This document shows, piece after piece, positions 1 to 5,649 of a DNA stretch of 8,149 nt. Source of the DNA: JBHELG01 sp046263195 (GTDB taxonomy: Bacteria > Actinomycetota > Nitriliruptoria > Nitriliruptorales > JAHWKO01); assembly GCA_046263195.1 (NCBI GenBank), contig JBHELG010000024.1, positions 1 through 8,149 of the forward strand, written 5' to 3'. Below the pieces are notes generated by a model. It made no database searches, was not told the DNA's origin, and saw nothing but the letters and a program-made list of their open reading frames with translations. Made by a program: the position numbers and the translations under genes. Position 1 is the first letter of the stretch; every line of letters begins with the position of its first letter.

Positions 1-2384
1 ATCTCGATCGGTCCGGTCAGGTTGTCCTGGCACGCCGCCGCCTGCGGGAAGACGGCCGCCATGAGGTCGTCGGCCTCCATGCGCTGGATAGGGGGCGGAT
101 TGCGCCGGCCACCCCGGAAGCGCAGCACCATGAGCGATCGGTTGAGGTTCCACCGCCAGCGGGAGATGAACATCGGCGCGTCGAGGACCGCCTGTCGCAG
201 CGTCTCCTCGACCGTCCGGCTGTTCAGGTAGTGCGGCACCTCGTCGAGCGGGAAGCTGTGGTGGGGGCCGAGCGACAGCACGATGGCGTCGTCGTCGGCG
301 GCCGCTTGGAGCTCGAAGTTGAACGTGCGGCAGAACTTCTTGCGCAACGCCAGCCCCAAGGCGCGGTTGACCCGGCCCCCGTGCGGCGAGTGGATGACGA
401 GCTGCATGCCCCCGGTCTCGTCGAAGAACCGCTCGAGCACGATCGTCTGCAGCGTGGGCGTGGCGCCGAGAACGGCGCAGCCGGCGGCCACGTAGTCGAG
501 CACCATCGAGGCGGCATCGGGGTCGATCCCCGTGGCCTCGAGCAGCCAGCGGCGGGCGCCGTCGGGGTCGCCCGCGGCCAGGAAGTGGTCGAGCCGTCCC
601 CGCAGCTCCGACACCTCTTCGGACAGCTCTGCCGTGCGGGCCGGCGCCTCGCCGAGCCAGAAGGGCAGTGTGGGTGCGGCGTCGCCGGCGTCGCGCACCC
701 GCACCACCCCCGCCTCCACACGGCGGATCTGCCACGAGTGGGTGCCGAGCAGGAAGATGTCCCCCGCCATCGACTCCACCGCCCAGTCCTCGTTGACGGT
801 GCCGATGAAGGTGTCGTCGGGCTCGGCCAGCACGCGATAGTCGCCGACCTCGGGGATGGCGCCGCCCGAGGTCAACGCGGCGAGCCGTGCCCCTTTGCGT
901 CCTCTCAGCTCGCCGTTCACCGCGTCGTGGTGGACATAGCGGCCGCGCGGCCCGCGGGCCGTCTGCGCCCCGTGAGCGACGAGCGCGACCACCTCGTCGA
1001 ACTCCTCGCGGGAGAGTGCCGTGTAGTGGGCGGCGCGGCGCACCAGGCGATAGAGGTCGTCGGTTCGCCACTCCTGGGCGGCGACTTCGGCGACGACCTG
1101 CTGGGCCAGGATGTCGAGGGGCTGGCGGGGCAGTTCGATGGCATCGAGTCTGCCTGCTCTCACCGCCCCGAGCAGCGCCACGCACTCGACGAGTTCGTCG
1201 CGTGTCAACGGGTAGAGCCGTCCCTTGGGCACCCCGGCCCGGGAGTGGTTCGAGCGGCCAACCCGCTGCAGGAAGGTGGCGATGCTGCGCGGAGATCCGA
1301 TCTGGCACACCAGCTCGACGGGTCCGATGTCGATGCCGAGCTCGAGTGATGCCGTGGCGACCAGGGCCTGCAGTTCTCCTGCGCGCAGGCGCCTTTCCAC
1401 GCGATGACGACGATCCTTCGACAGACTGCCGTGGTGCGCGGAGACGACGTCCTGGCCGAGACGCTCTCCGAGTTGATGCGCGAAGCGTTCGGCGAGGCGA
1501 CGTGTGTTCACGAAAACCAGGGTGGTGCGGTGCCGGCTGACATGGGCGGCGATGTGATCGAGCACGTCGGCGGTCTGCTCGCTGCTGGCCACGGCCTCGA
1601 GCTCACCCTCGGGCAGTTCGATGGCGAGGTCGAGGTCGCGCTGGTGGCCCGTGTCGACGATCGCAGGCAGCGGCCGGTCACCGACGAGCAGCCGAGCGAT
1701 GGTTTCGATCGGCCGTTGCGTCGCCGACAATCCCACGCGGCTGGGCCGCGTGTCGCACAGAGCTTCCAACCGTTCGAGCGTCAGCGCGAGGTGCGCCCCT
1801 CGTTTGTCGCGCGCGACGGAATGGATCTCGTCGACGATCACGACCTCGACTGTGCGCAGCGCCTGCCGGCCGCTCGCGCTCGTCACCAGCAGATACAGCG
1901 ATTCGGGTGTGGTGATGACGAAGTTGGGCGGTTTGCGGGCCATCCGCGCCCGTTCCGTGCTCGTGGTGTCGCCGGTGCGGACCGCGAGCGTGATGTCGGG
2001 AGCTTCGAGGCCGAGTTCGGCGGCCACCTCGGCTATCTCCAGCAGTGGCCGCTGGAGATTCTCGGCGATGTCGACGGCGAGCGCCTTCAACGGTGACACG
2101 TACGCCACCCGAGCGAGGCCGTCGATCGGCTCACCTGCCGCGTGCGCGCGGTAGAGGCGGTCGATGCACACGAGGAACGCCGCGAGCGTCTTGCCGGAGC
2201 CCGTCGGCGCGGAGATCAGCGTGTCCTCGCCCGCCGCGATACGGGGCCAGCCGTGACGTTGGGGCGCGGTCGGGCCCTCCGGGAAGCGGCGCCGGAACCA
2301 CGTCCCGACGGCGGGGTGGAATCCGTCGACCGGTGCGAGGGCACCCAAGGTGAGCTGGCGGGGAGCGGAGGCGACGGTTGTCAT
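1..2384 (-). CDS. lhr: Lhr-type ATP-dependent DNA helicase (3'-end truncated by window edge)
   Basis: Superfamily 2 DEAD/DEAH helicase of the Lhr family, which are 3'-5' ATP-dependent DNA or RNA:DNA-hybrid translocases linked to DNA repair. The 794 visible residues have no stop. In order: Walker A TGSGKT (61-66), an Lhr-typical TTPESLYLL stretch (158-166), motif II DEIH (185-188), motif III SAT (220-222), motif V-like LELGIDIG (347-354) and motif VI QRVGRSNH (373-380). Motif VI has Asn where family members usually have Gly. A long Lhr-core C-terminal region follows, including TSGGAIPE and FIGTVNEDWAVES, and the visible part ends at NLTGPIE. Full-length Lhr proteins are about 850 (core) to 1500 residues, so the C-terminus lies left of the window. 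The ATG at 2384 is chosen because GAGG sits 5 nt upstream and the helicase N-terminus fits. A LexA-like box in its promoter suggests SOS control. Family assignment is firm; the exact Lhr subgroup is not. Confidence 0.95.
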   Translation of the reverse strand, partial: MTTVASAPRQLTLGALAPVDGFHPAVGTWFRRRFPEGPTAPQRHGWPRIAAGEDTLISAPTGSGKTLAAFLVCIDRLYRAHAAGEPIDGLARVAYVSPLKALAVDIAENLQRPLLEIAEVAAELGLEAPDITLAVRTGDTTSTERARMARKPPNFVITTPESLYLLVTSASGRQALRTVEVVIVDEIHSVARDKRGAHLALTLERLEALCDTRPSRVGLSATQRPIETIARLLVGDRPLPAIVDTGHQRDLDLAIELPEGELEAVASSEQTADVLDHIAAHVSRHRTTLVFVNTRRLAERFAHQLGERLGQDVVSAHHGSLSKDRRHRVERRLRAGELQALVATASLELGIDIGPVELVCQIGSPRSIATFLQRVGRSNHSRAGVPKGRLYPLTRDELVECVALLGAVRAGRLDAIELPRQPLDILAQQVVAEVAAQEWRTDDLYRLVRRAAHYTALSREEFDEVVALVAHGAQTARGPRGRYVHHDAVNGELRGRKGARLAALTSGGAIPEVGDYRVLAEPDDTFIGTVNEDWAVESMAGDIFLLGTHSWQIRRVEAGVVRVRDAGDAAPTLPFWLGEAPARTAELSEEVSELRGRLDHFLAAGDPDGARRWLLEATGIDPDAASMVLDYVAAGCAVLGATPTLQTIVLERFFDETGGMQLVIHSPHGGRVNRALGLALRKKFCRTFNFELQAAADDDAIVLSLGPHHSFPLDEVPHYLNSRTVEETLRQAVLDAPMFISRWRWNLNRSLMVLRFRGGRRNPPPIQRMEADDLMAAVFPQAAACQDNLTGPIE

Positions 2385-2439
2385 GAAAGCCTCGTCTCGT
2401 TGCCCGTCACCGGGACGAGAGTACTACGAAGGGCCGCCC

Positions 2440-2469
2440 ATCCTAGCGAACGTGTGTTCGTCCAGTCAC
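2440..2469 (-). promoter_or_regulatory. Predicted promoter of the lhr gene
   Basis: Read on the minus strand, a -35-like GTGACT (2469-2464; 4 of 6 to TTGACA) and a -10 TAGGAT (2445-2440) are 18 nt apart. Transcription would start near 2433, giving a leader of about 50 nt before the ATG at 2384. The LexA-like box lies in the spacer. The motifs are seen directly; promoter function is inferred. Confidence 0.55.
2447..2460 (-). promoter_or_regulatory. LexA (SOS) operator upstream of lhr
   Basis: CGAAC-N4-GTTCG is an exact match to the gram-positive/actinobacterial LexA box core. It lies wholly within the 18-nt spacer between the predicted -35 and -10 of the helicase promoter, where a bound repressor would block RNA polymerase. 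No plus-strand gene starts nearby, so lhr is the likely target. This implies DNA-damage induction of the helicase. Confidence 0.7.
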
Positions 2470-2535
2470 GCCTGTCCTTACTCCGAAGTGGACTCGGGGG
2501 AGCCAGCCGCGGAAAAGCTCGCCTTGCCCGTCGCC

Positions 2536-2570
2536 CCAGCCACGTCCCCATGAGGGACGGCAGAAGCTGG
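2536..2570 (-). terminator. Compound hairpin after the small minus-strand gene, possible terminator
   Basis: Directly downstream of the stop of the 2572-2961 gene is a nested hairpin. The inner stem is 6 bp (CGTCCC 2543-2548 with GGGACG 2554-2559, 5-nt loop). The outer stem is 5 bp (CCAGC 2536-2540 with GCTGG 2566-2570). There is no U-tract, which is common in high-GC actinobacteria, so termination is only plausible. The rest of the gap 2385-2571 holds the lhr promoter and no gene I can support. Confidence 0.4.
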
Positions 2571-2571
2571 C

Positions 2572-2961
2572 TCAGACAGGGCGACCGTTGACGGCGAGGA
2601 TGCGTTGCACCTCGAAGACAGGGCCGACCTGGCAGATCGTGACGACGTCGGGGCGAGTTCGGCCGGCCACCGTGACGACATCGCCCTCCTGGGCGACGAC
2701 CTGTCCGTCAGGGCCATGCAGACGCACCGGGTTGAACGCCACCGAGTAGCCCTGGGGCCACAGCGGTTCGAACCGAGAGGCCTCCTCGTCGAGAAGAGGC
2801 CCCAGGGCGTCGAGCCAGTCGCAGCCCCCTTCCAGCTCGGGGTCTCCGTCCAGCCGTCCGGACAGGATCTGCTGGCCGAGCGCCGAGGGCACGACCACGT
2901 TGGGCACGAAGGCCTGGAGGAGCTGGAAAGCGAGCATGAGACTCAGCAGCGACGGGAGCAT
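2572..2961 (-). CDS. Small exported or membrane-anchored protein of unknown function
   Basis: 129 residues. Residues 1-26 are strongly hydrophobic and resemble a signal peptide or signal anchor, although no Lys or Arg precedes the hydrophobic stretch, which is unusual. The rest is soluble and acidic, with two cysteines (C47, C110). It contains a WPQGYSVAF block (68-76) and a beta-rich segment, DGQVVAQEGDVVTVAG (85-100), that resembles small secreted actinobacterial proteins of unknown function. The ATG at 2961 is supported by AGGAAG four bases upstream. It lies on the same strand as lhr but 187 bp away, with a hairpin and a separate promoter between, so it is probably not in that operon. It is divergent from the PGPGW gene. 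I do not recognise the function. A spurious ORF is unlikely given the ribosome binding site and sensible composition. Confidence 0.7.
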   Translation of the reverse strand: MLPSLLSLMLAFQLLQAFVPNVVVPSALGQQILSGRLDGDPELEGGCDWLDALGPLLDEEASRFEPLWPQGYSVAFNPVRLHGPDGQVVAQEGDVVTVAGRTRPDVVTICQVGPVFEVQRILAVNGRPV

Positions 2962-2988
2962 GAGTCTTCCTGTCAGCGATCTGTTGAT

Positions 2989-3001
2989 TGTCCGGACACT
3001 A
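2989..3001 (-). promoter_or_regulatory. Possible promoter/operator of the 2572-2961 gene
   Basis: A -10-like TAGTGT on the minus strand (3001-2996) overlaps a perfect 10-bp palindrome, TGTCCGGACA (2989-2998). A start near 2989 would leave a leader of about 28 nt containing the ribosome binding site. There is no good -35 at the right distance. A perfect TTGACA lies farther up at 3040-3035 and could instead pair with a weak GAGGAT (3015-3010, 19-nt spacer). The palindrome may be a dimeric repressor site. Confidence 0.35.
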
Positions 3002-3074
3002 TGTGACGGATCCTCCCCGGGGTGCAGGGGCAGCTGTCAAGACCGTGGGCGGAGAGATCGGAATGGGCGCTCCT

Positions 3075-3096
3075 GGTGTGGTACCGGTGTGGTACC
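3075..3096. repeat. Perfect tandem duplication of an 11-bp unit
   Basis: GGTGTGGTACC occurs twice back to back (3075-3085 and 3086-3096) in the divergent region between the small exported-protein gene and the PGPGW gene. Each copy includes the palindrome GGTACC. The 11-bp step is about one helical turn, as for direct-repeat operators, but two copies could also be a simple local duplication. Confidence 0.6.
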
Positions 3097-3147
3097 GGCG
3101 GGGCGGTGCCCTGTTCGGTTGTGCAGTGGCGTGGGGTGGAGCGCCCC

Positions 3148-3153
3148 TACCGT
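3148..3153 (+). promoter_or_regulatory. Candidate -10 for the PGPGW gene
   Basis: TACCGT fits the TANNNT pattern of high-GC actinobacterial promoters and would start transcription near 3160, about 20 nt before the ATG. I see no convincing -35. Confidence 0.3.
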
Positions 3154-3179
3154 GGGGGTTCCTGCCATCTCGAGGAGCC

Positions 3180-3554
3180 ATGCCCGACGAGGAAGAGGCG
3201 GCGGAACGCGCCGATGATCGGGTCGACGAGGCCCGAGACGTCTACAAGCGCCAAAACAGGATCGTCCGCGCCCTGTGGATCGCGGTCGCGGTCGTCCTGG
3301 TCCTCGGCGGAGTGGCGATGTTCGTCTTCCCCGGCGGGCCCGCCTGGATCGTCATCCCCGTAGGCCTTGGCATGCTGGGGGCGGTGTTCGGCTGGGCACG
3401 CCGCCTGCTCACGCGCAGCGTCCGCAAGGGCGCGAAGGCGAAGAACGTGGCGGAGGACACGGACAGGAAAGTGAAGGCGCTCGGCGTAGCCGCCCTGGCC
3501 TGCCTCGCCGCCGCGGTTGTCGTTCTCTTCGGCTTGTGGGTCTTTCCCGGATAG
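3180..3554 (+). CDS. PGPGW-family transmembrane protein
   Basis: 124 residues, matching the small inner-membrane PGPGW family (actinobacterial versions are often labelled TIGR02611 family). The function is not established. The N-terminal 28 residues are charged and cytosolic. They are followed by three hydrophobic segments: about 30-50, 54-75 and 100-121. The signature is VFPGGPAWIVIPVGLGMLG (49-67), a variant of FPGPGW with one Gly-Pro swap, followed by the typical WARR (72-75). A basic loop (79-98) connects to the last helix. The ATG at 3180 is chosen because GAGGAG lies just upstream, though closer than usual. The frame is open far upstream, but a longer product would add a non-helical, uncharacteristic extension over the promoter region. 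It appears to be monocistronic, 113 bp before the next gene. Confidence 0.85.
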   Translation: MPDEEEAAERADDRVDEARDVYKRQNRIVRALWIAVAVVLVLGGVAMFVFPGGPAWIVIPVGLGMLGAVFGWARRLLTRSVRKGAKAKNVAEDTDRKVKALGVAALACLAAAVVVLFGLWVFPG

Positions 3555-3633
3555 AGCGGAACGCTCCCGAGGTCGAGGACATGTCGCACGCCTAGGGCAA
3601 GCTGGCGGAAGAGCGGCATCCGCAATGTCCGTC

Positions 3634-3648
3634 GGGGGCGTCGCCCCC
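3634..3648 (+). other. GC-rich hairpin just before the PNPOx-like gene
   Basis: GGGGGC (3634-3639) and GCCCCC (3643-3648) form a 6-bp perfect stem with a 3-nt loop. It sits 79 bp after the PGPGW stop and 19 bp before the next start, adjoining AGGAGGG (3649-3655). It could be a U-tract-less terminator of the upstream gene or an RNA structure affecting translation. A weaker hairpin, GAGCG/CGCTC (3554-3566), starts at the PGPGW stop codon. Confidence 0.35.
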
Positions 3649-3667
3649 AGGAGGGTGGGAGACGAGG

Positions 3668-4141
3668 ATGAACGGGCCGGAACCTCACGGAACGCACGGT
3701 GGCGCGACCCTGGCTTCCTGGGCCGAGTTCGAACGGGCGGCACCTGAACTCGCCGCCGCCTTCCGCAGTCGTTTCGAGGCCAACCTGCATCACGTCATCG
3801 GCACGATCCGGGCCGACGGGTCCCCGCGATTGAGCGGGACAGAAGTGCGGATCGGCGACGGGGAGGTGACCCTGGGGATGATGCCCGACTCGAAGAAGCT
3901 CGCTGACGTGCGCCGCGATCCTCGCGTCGAGATCCACAGCGCCCCGCTCGAGACCGACCTTGCCGGCGGCGATGCGAAGTTGGCCGGGTCGCTGTCGGAG
4001 CAGGGCTCCACCCACGAGCCCGAGGGCACGTCCTTTGGGCTCCGCATCGCTTTGGCGAGCCTCGTCCGCGTCGAGGGCAACGAGCTCGTGCTCATGATCT
4101 GGCGGCCGGGACGCGGAACTCGGGAGATCCGGCGATCCTGA
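3668..4141 (+). CDS. Pyridoxamine 5'-phosphate oxidase-like (split-barrel flavin-binding) protein
   Basis: 157 residues. It matches the PNPOx-like family, whose members bind FMN or F420 on a split beta-barrel and often act as oxidoreductases or heme/flavin binders. ASWAEFERAAPELA (16-29) is the typical N-terminal helix. HHVIGTIRADGSPRLSGTEV (41-60) is the first barrel strands with the ADGSPR turn. LGMMPDSKKLADVRRDPRVEIHS (69-91) is the characteristic strand-helix-strand where these proteins contact the cofactor phosphate. The rest (about 100-157) is less conserved and ends in a basic tail. The start at 3668 has GGGAG (3657-3661) six bases upstream. The cofactor and substrate cannot be told from the sequence. 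Its last 50 bp overlap, on the opposite strand, the end of the 66-residue gene. Confidence 0.82.
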   Translation: MNGPEPHGTHGGATLASWAEFERAAPELAAAFRSRFEANLHHVIGTIRADGSPRLSGTEVRIGDGEVTLGMMPDSKKLADVRRDPRVEIHSAPLETDLAGGDAKLAGSLSEQGSTHEPEGTSFGLRIALASLVRVEGNELVLMIWRPGRGTREIRRS

Positions 4142-4292
4142 GGACAACCGCTCGCCACATGGCGGCCAGTCCCGTGCTTCGCATGCGTGAACCTCGGCCC
4201 CGCCCGGTGGCCGAACGTCTCGCCATTTCGGCCTGCCGGAGGAGTTCCTCGGCCTGCAGGCGGGCCATTTCGTGGGCAGCGATCGGATGCAT
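4092..4292 (-). CDS. Small basic hypothetical protein, 66 residues
   Basis: The N-terminal half, MHPIAAHEMARLQAEELLRQ, is amphipathic-helical and followed by a Gly/Arg-rich stretch (27-38). This is a layout I associate with many tiny actinobacterial proteins beginning MHP or MN with an EELLRQAE-type helix; their role is unknown. The ATG at 4292 is preceded by a strong Shine-Dalgarno, GGAGGG (4303-4298), five bases upstream. An upstream extension to 4361 is possible but would run through the operators. It is divergent from the CGNR gene across an 85-bp region with two operator-like units, so the two may be coregulated. Its 3' end overlaps the PNPOx-like gene by 50 bp. No known domain. Moderate confidence rests on the ribosome binding site, divergent position and composition. 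Confidence 0.6.
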   Translation of the reverse strand: MHPIAAHEMARLQAEELLRQAEMARRSATGRGRGSRMRSTGLAAMWRAVVLRIAGSPEFRVPAARS

Positions 4293-4311
4293 CGTTACCC
4301 TCCGCACCCCA

Positions 4312-4338
4312 TAACCATCGTTTGCCAATAGATGGTTA
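4312..4338. promoter_or_regulatory. Operator-like inverted repeat, unit 1
   Basis: TAACCATC (4312-4319) and GATGGTTA (4331-4338) form a perfect 8-bp inverted repeat with an 11-nt centre. The left arm lies about 9 bp upstream of the ribosome binding site of the leftward 66-residue gene, so a bound protein could control that promoter. A second unit of the same length follows after 2 bp. Confidence 0.65.
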
Positions 4339-4340
4339 CA

Positions 4341-4367
4341 TAACCGGTGTAGTCCCGTCAATGGTTA
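4341..4367. promoter_or_regulatory. Operator-like inverted repeat, unit 2, overlapping the CGNR-gene -10
   Basis: Same 27-bp layout as unit 1, offset by exactly 29 bp: TAACC (4341-4345) and GGTTA (4363-4367), with ATGGTTA shared at the right end. The interior differs, so conservation is concentrated in the arms. The right arm overlaps the -10 hexamer at 4366-4371, a repressor-like position. The junction also forms GGTTA-CA-TAACC (4334-4345). Confidence 0.65.
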
Positions 4368-4371
4368 GAAT
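4366..4371 (+). promoter_or_regulatory. -10 element giving a probably leaderless CGNR mRNA
   Basis: TAGAAT is a good TANNNT -10. The GTG start at 4378 lies six bases downstream, about where transcription should begin. There is no Shine-Dalgarno before this GTG. Together these indicate a leaderless transcript, which is common in actinobacteria. No good -35 is seen, so an activator may be needed. Confidence 0.6.
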
Positions 4372-4377
4372 GGCGGC

Positions 4378-5016
4378 GTGTCCACTGGCGAGGAGCATGC
4401 GCGGGCGGGTCCCGAAGGGAGCGGGTCGGCTGGGGAGCTCGGGCAGCCCGCACAACGGCCGGCCGCACCGGGGTCGCTGGCGGTGGTTCAAGACTTCGTC
4501 AACACGCTGGACGTGGAGGCGGACAGCGACGTCTTCACCGATCCGGCCATCCTCGGGCGTTGGCTGCGCCGACGGGAGCTGCTGAGACGAGGGGAGAGGA
4601 TCACGGTCGAAAACGACCTGGCCTACGCGCTGCGGGTCCGAACTGCCCTGCGGGCCCTCCTGTTGTCCAATCACGACGACGAGGAGCCACCTCCCGAGGC
4701 TCTCGCCATCCTCGAGGAGGCCGCTCTCCGAGCCCAACTCACGCTCCGCTTCGCACCTGACGGGTCCTCGCAGCTCGCGCCGGTCGCCGACGGGGTGGAA
4801 GGGGCTGTCGGGCGCCTGCTGGCGATCGCATATGCCGCCATGGCAGAGGGGACGTGGTGGCGCCTCAAGATCTGCCGCGCCGACACGTGTGCCTGGTCCT
4901 TCTACGACACCTCCCGCAACCGTTCGGGCAAATGGTGCTCGATGGCGATCTGCGGCAACCGGGCCAAGGCCCGCACGTACCGCACACAACGCCGCAAGGA
5001 GGCCGGCGTTGACTGA
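4378..5016 (+). CDS. ABATE domain / CGNR zinc-finger protein, putative transcriptional regulator
   Basis: 212 residues. After a Gly/Ala-rich N-terminus (1-32), an ABATE domain begins at VVQDFVNTLDVE (36-47), with helical segments to about 155. The C-terminal CGNR zinc finger has CRADTC (166-171), the SFYDTSRNRSGKWCSM region (174-189) and CGNR (192-195). The four presumed zinc ligands are C166, C171, C187 and C192, ending in a basic RTYRTQRRKE tail suited to nucleic-acid contact. Such proteins are usually annotated as stress-related regulators, but few are studied. GTG at 4378 is chosen because a -10 lies six bases upstream (leaderless) and the frame has no better start before the ABATE block. 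It overlaps the GNAT gene by 8 bp, so the two are coupled. The operator pair upstream suggests autoregulation, which is inferred. Confidence 0.9.
   Translation: MSTGEEHARAGPEGSGSAGELGQPAQRPAAPGSLAVVQDFVNTLDVEADSDVFTDPAILGRWLRRRELLRRGERITVENDLAYALRVRTALRALLLSNHDDEEPPPEALAILEEAALRAQLTLRFAPDGSSQLAPVADGVEGAVGRLLAIAYAAMAEGTWWRLKICRADTCAWSFYDTSRNRSGKWCSMAICGNRAKARTYRTQRRKEAGVD
4996..5008 (+). promoter_or_regulatory. Ribosome binding site deciding a TTG start
   Basis: AAGGAGG (4996-5002) plus a 6-nt spacer precedes TTG at 5009, inside the end of the CGNR gene. It is the strongest Shine-Dalgarno in the window and fixes the GNAT start there. The much earlier in-frame ATG at 4832 would run through the CGNR coding region. 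Confidence 0.8.
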
Positions 5017-5590
5017 GGCGCTAGAGGTCCACCCACTCACATCCGAACGCTGGGACGACCTGGTGGCGCTGTTCGGTCCCCGGGGCGCGGTCGCAGGCTG
5101 TTGGTGCATGTGGTGGCGGGAGACGGCGCGGGAATTCGAGCAGAACGCCGGCGAGGCCAACCGCGAGGCCTTGCGCGGTGTGGTCGAGGCGGGACGCGTG
5201 CCGGGACTGCTCGCCTATCGCGGTGGTCGTGTTATTGGGTGGGTGTCGGTGGCCCCGCGGGAGGAGTTCGGACGCCTCGAGCGGTCGCCGACGCTGGGTC
5301 GGGTGGACGAGGCGCCTGTGTGGTCCGTGGTGTGCTTCTACGTCGCTCGCGACGAGCGCAGCAGCGGGGTGGGGTCGGCACTCCTGCGAGCCGCCGTCGC
5401 TCATGCCGAGGCCCACGGCGCCCGCTACGTCGAGGGCTACCCGGTCGACACCGGCGCCACCGGCCGGACCGGCGCTGGTGACATCTTCACGGGGGTCCTG
5501 TCCAGCTTCCTCGACGCCGGCTTCCGGGAGGTCGCCCGCCGCTCACCGAAGCGCCCCGTCGTGCGCCTGGACCTGACCGGCACCGGCTGA
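5009..5590 (+). CDS. GNAT family N-acetyltransferase
   Basis: 193 residues from a TTG start. It transfers an acetyl group from acetyl-CoA to an unknown amine. GNAT motif A is VVCFYVARDERSSGVGSALL (107-126), with RSSGVG (117-122) as the R/Q-x-x-G-x-G pyrophosphate-binding loop. A CWCMWWR block (31-37), the GLLAYRGGRVIGWVSVAPREEF strands (67-87), VEGYPVD (141-147) and the terminal RRSPKRPVVRLDL (177-189) match a widespread actinobacterial GNAT subfamily of unknown substrate. It overlaps the CGNR stop by 8 bp, so translation is probably coupled and both come from the leaderless promoter. Pairing with an ABATE/CGNR protein suggests the acetyltransferase is the effector of the same stress or antibiotic-like response, which is inference. 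Confidence 0.9.
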   Translation: MTEALEVHPLTSERWDDLVALFGPRGAVAGCWCMWWRETAREFEQNAGEANREALRGVVEAGRVPGLLAYRGGRVIGWVSVAPREEFGRLERSPTLGRVDEAPVWSVVCFYVARDERSSGVGSALLRAAVAHAEAHGARYVEGYPVDTGATGRTGAGDIFTGVLSSFLDAGFREVARRSPKRPVVRLDLTGTG

Positions 5591-5594
5591 CCGT

Positions 5595-5615
5595 GGCCGC
5601 TCGTGGCGCGCGGCC
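5595..5615 (+). terminator. Hairpin after the GNAT gene, possible terminator
   Basis: GGCCGC (5595-5600) pairs with GCGGCC (5610-5615) around a 9-nt loop, four bases after the stop. It is GC-rich and has no U-tract. It separates the CGNR-GNAT pair from the next promoter-like element at 5621. Confidence 0.4.
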
Positions 5616-5620
5616 CCTGC

Positions 5621-5649
5621 CGCTAAAGCCGCTGGGAGTTTCTTCCGAT
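5621..5649 (+). promoter_or_regulatory. Bipartite promoter-like element, copy 1 (sigma-28/FliA/WhiG-like)
   Basis: CGCTAAAGCC (5621-5630), nine bases, then TTCTTCCGAT (5640-5649). TAAA and CCGAT are the cores of the FliA/SigD/WhiG promoter (TAAA-N15-GCCGATAA). Here the spacing is one base longer and the bases after CCGAT differ. The same two 10-base blocks with the same 9-bp gap recur at 7608. Transcription would begin near 5657, leaving a leader of roughly 220 nt before the mini-LPxTG gene. Confidence 0.55.

Noticed and set aside
231..1349. Long plus-strand open frame of 372 codons.
   Set aside because: It lies entirely opposite the Lhr helicase, has Arg/Gly/Ala-rich shadow composition and no recognisable domain. 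The same holds for the plus-strand frames at 887-1540 and 1404-2154.
3237..3254. The PGPGW protein contains DVYKRQ, the peptide produced by translated Nextera transposon adapter sequence.
   Set aside because: The codons here (GAC GTC TAC AAG CGC CAA) differ from the adapter at many bases, the frame continues into a good membrane protein, and there is no adapter DNA. It is a coincidence at protein level.
3242..4147. Minus-strand open frame of 301 codons.
   Set aside because: It is antisense to the PGPGW and PNPOx-like genes, both of which have family motifs and ribosome binding sites. A high-GC shadow.
4336..5160. Minus-strand open frame of 274 codons.
   Set aside because: It is antisense to the CGNR and GNAT genes, which are clearly coding, and it has no domain-like features.
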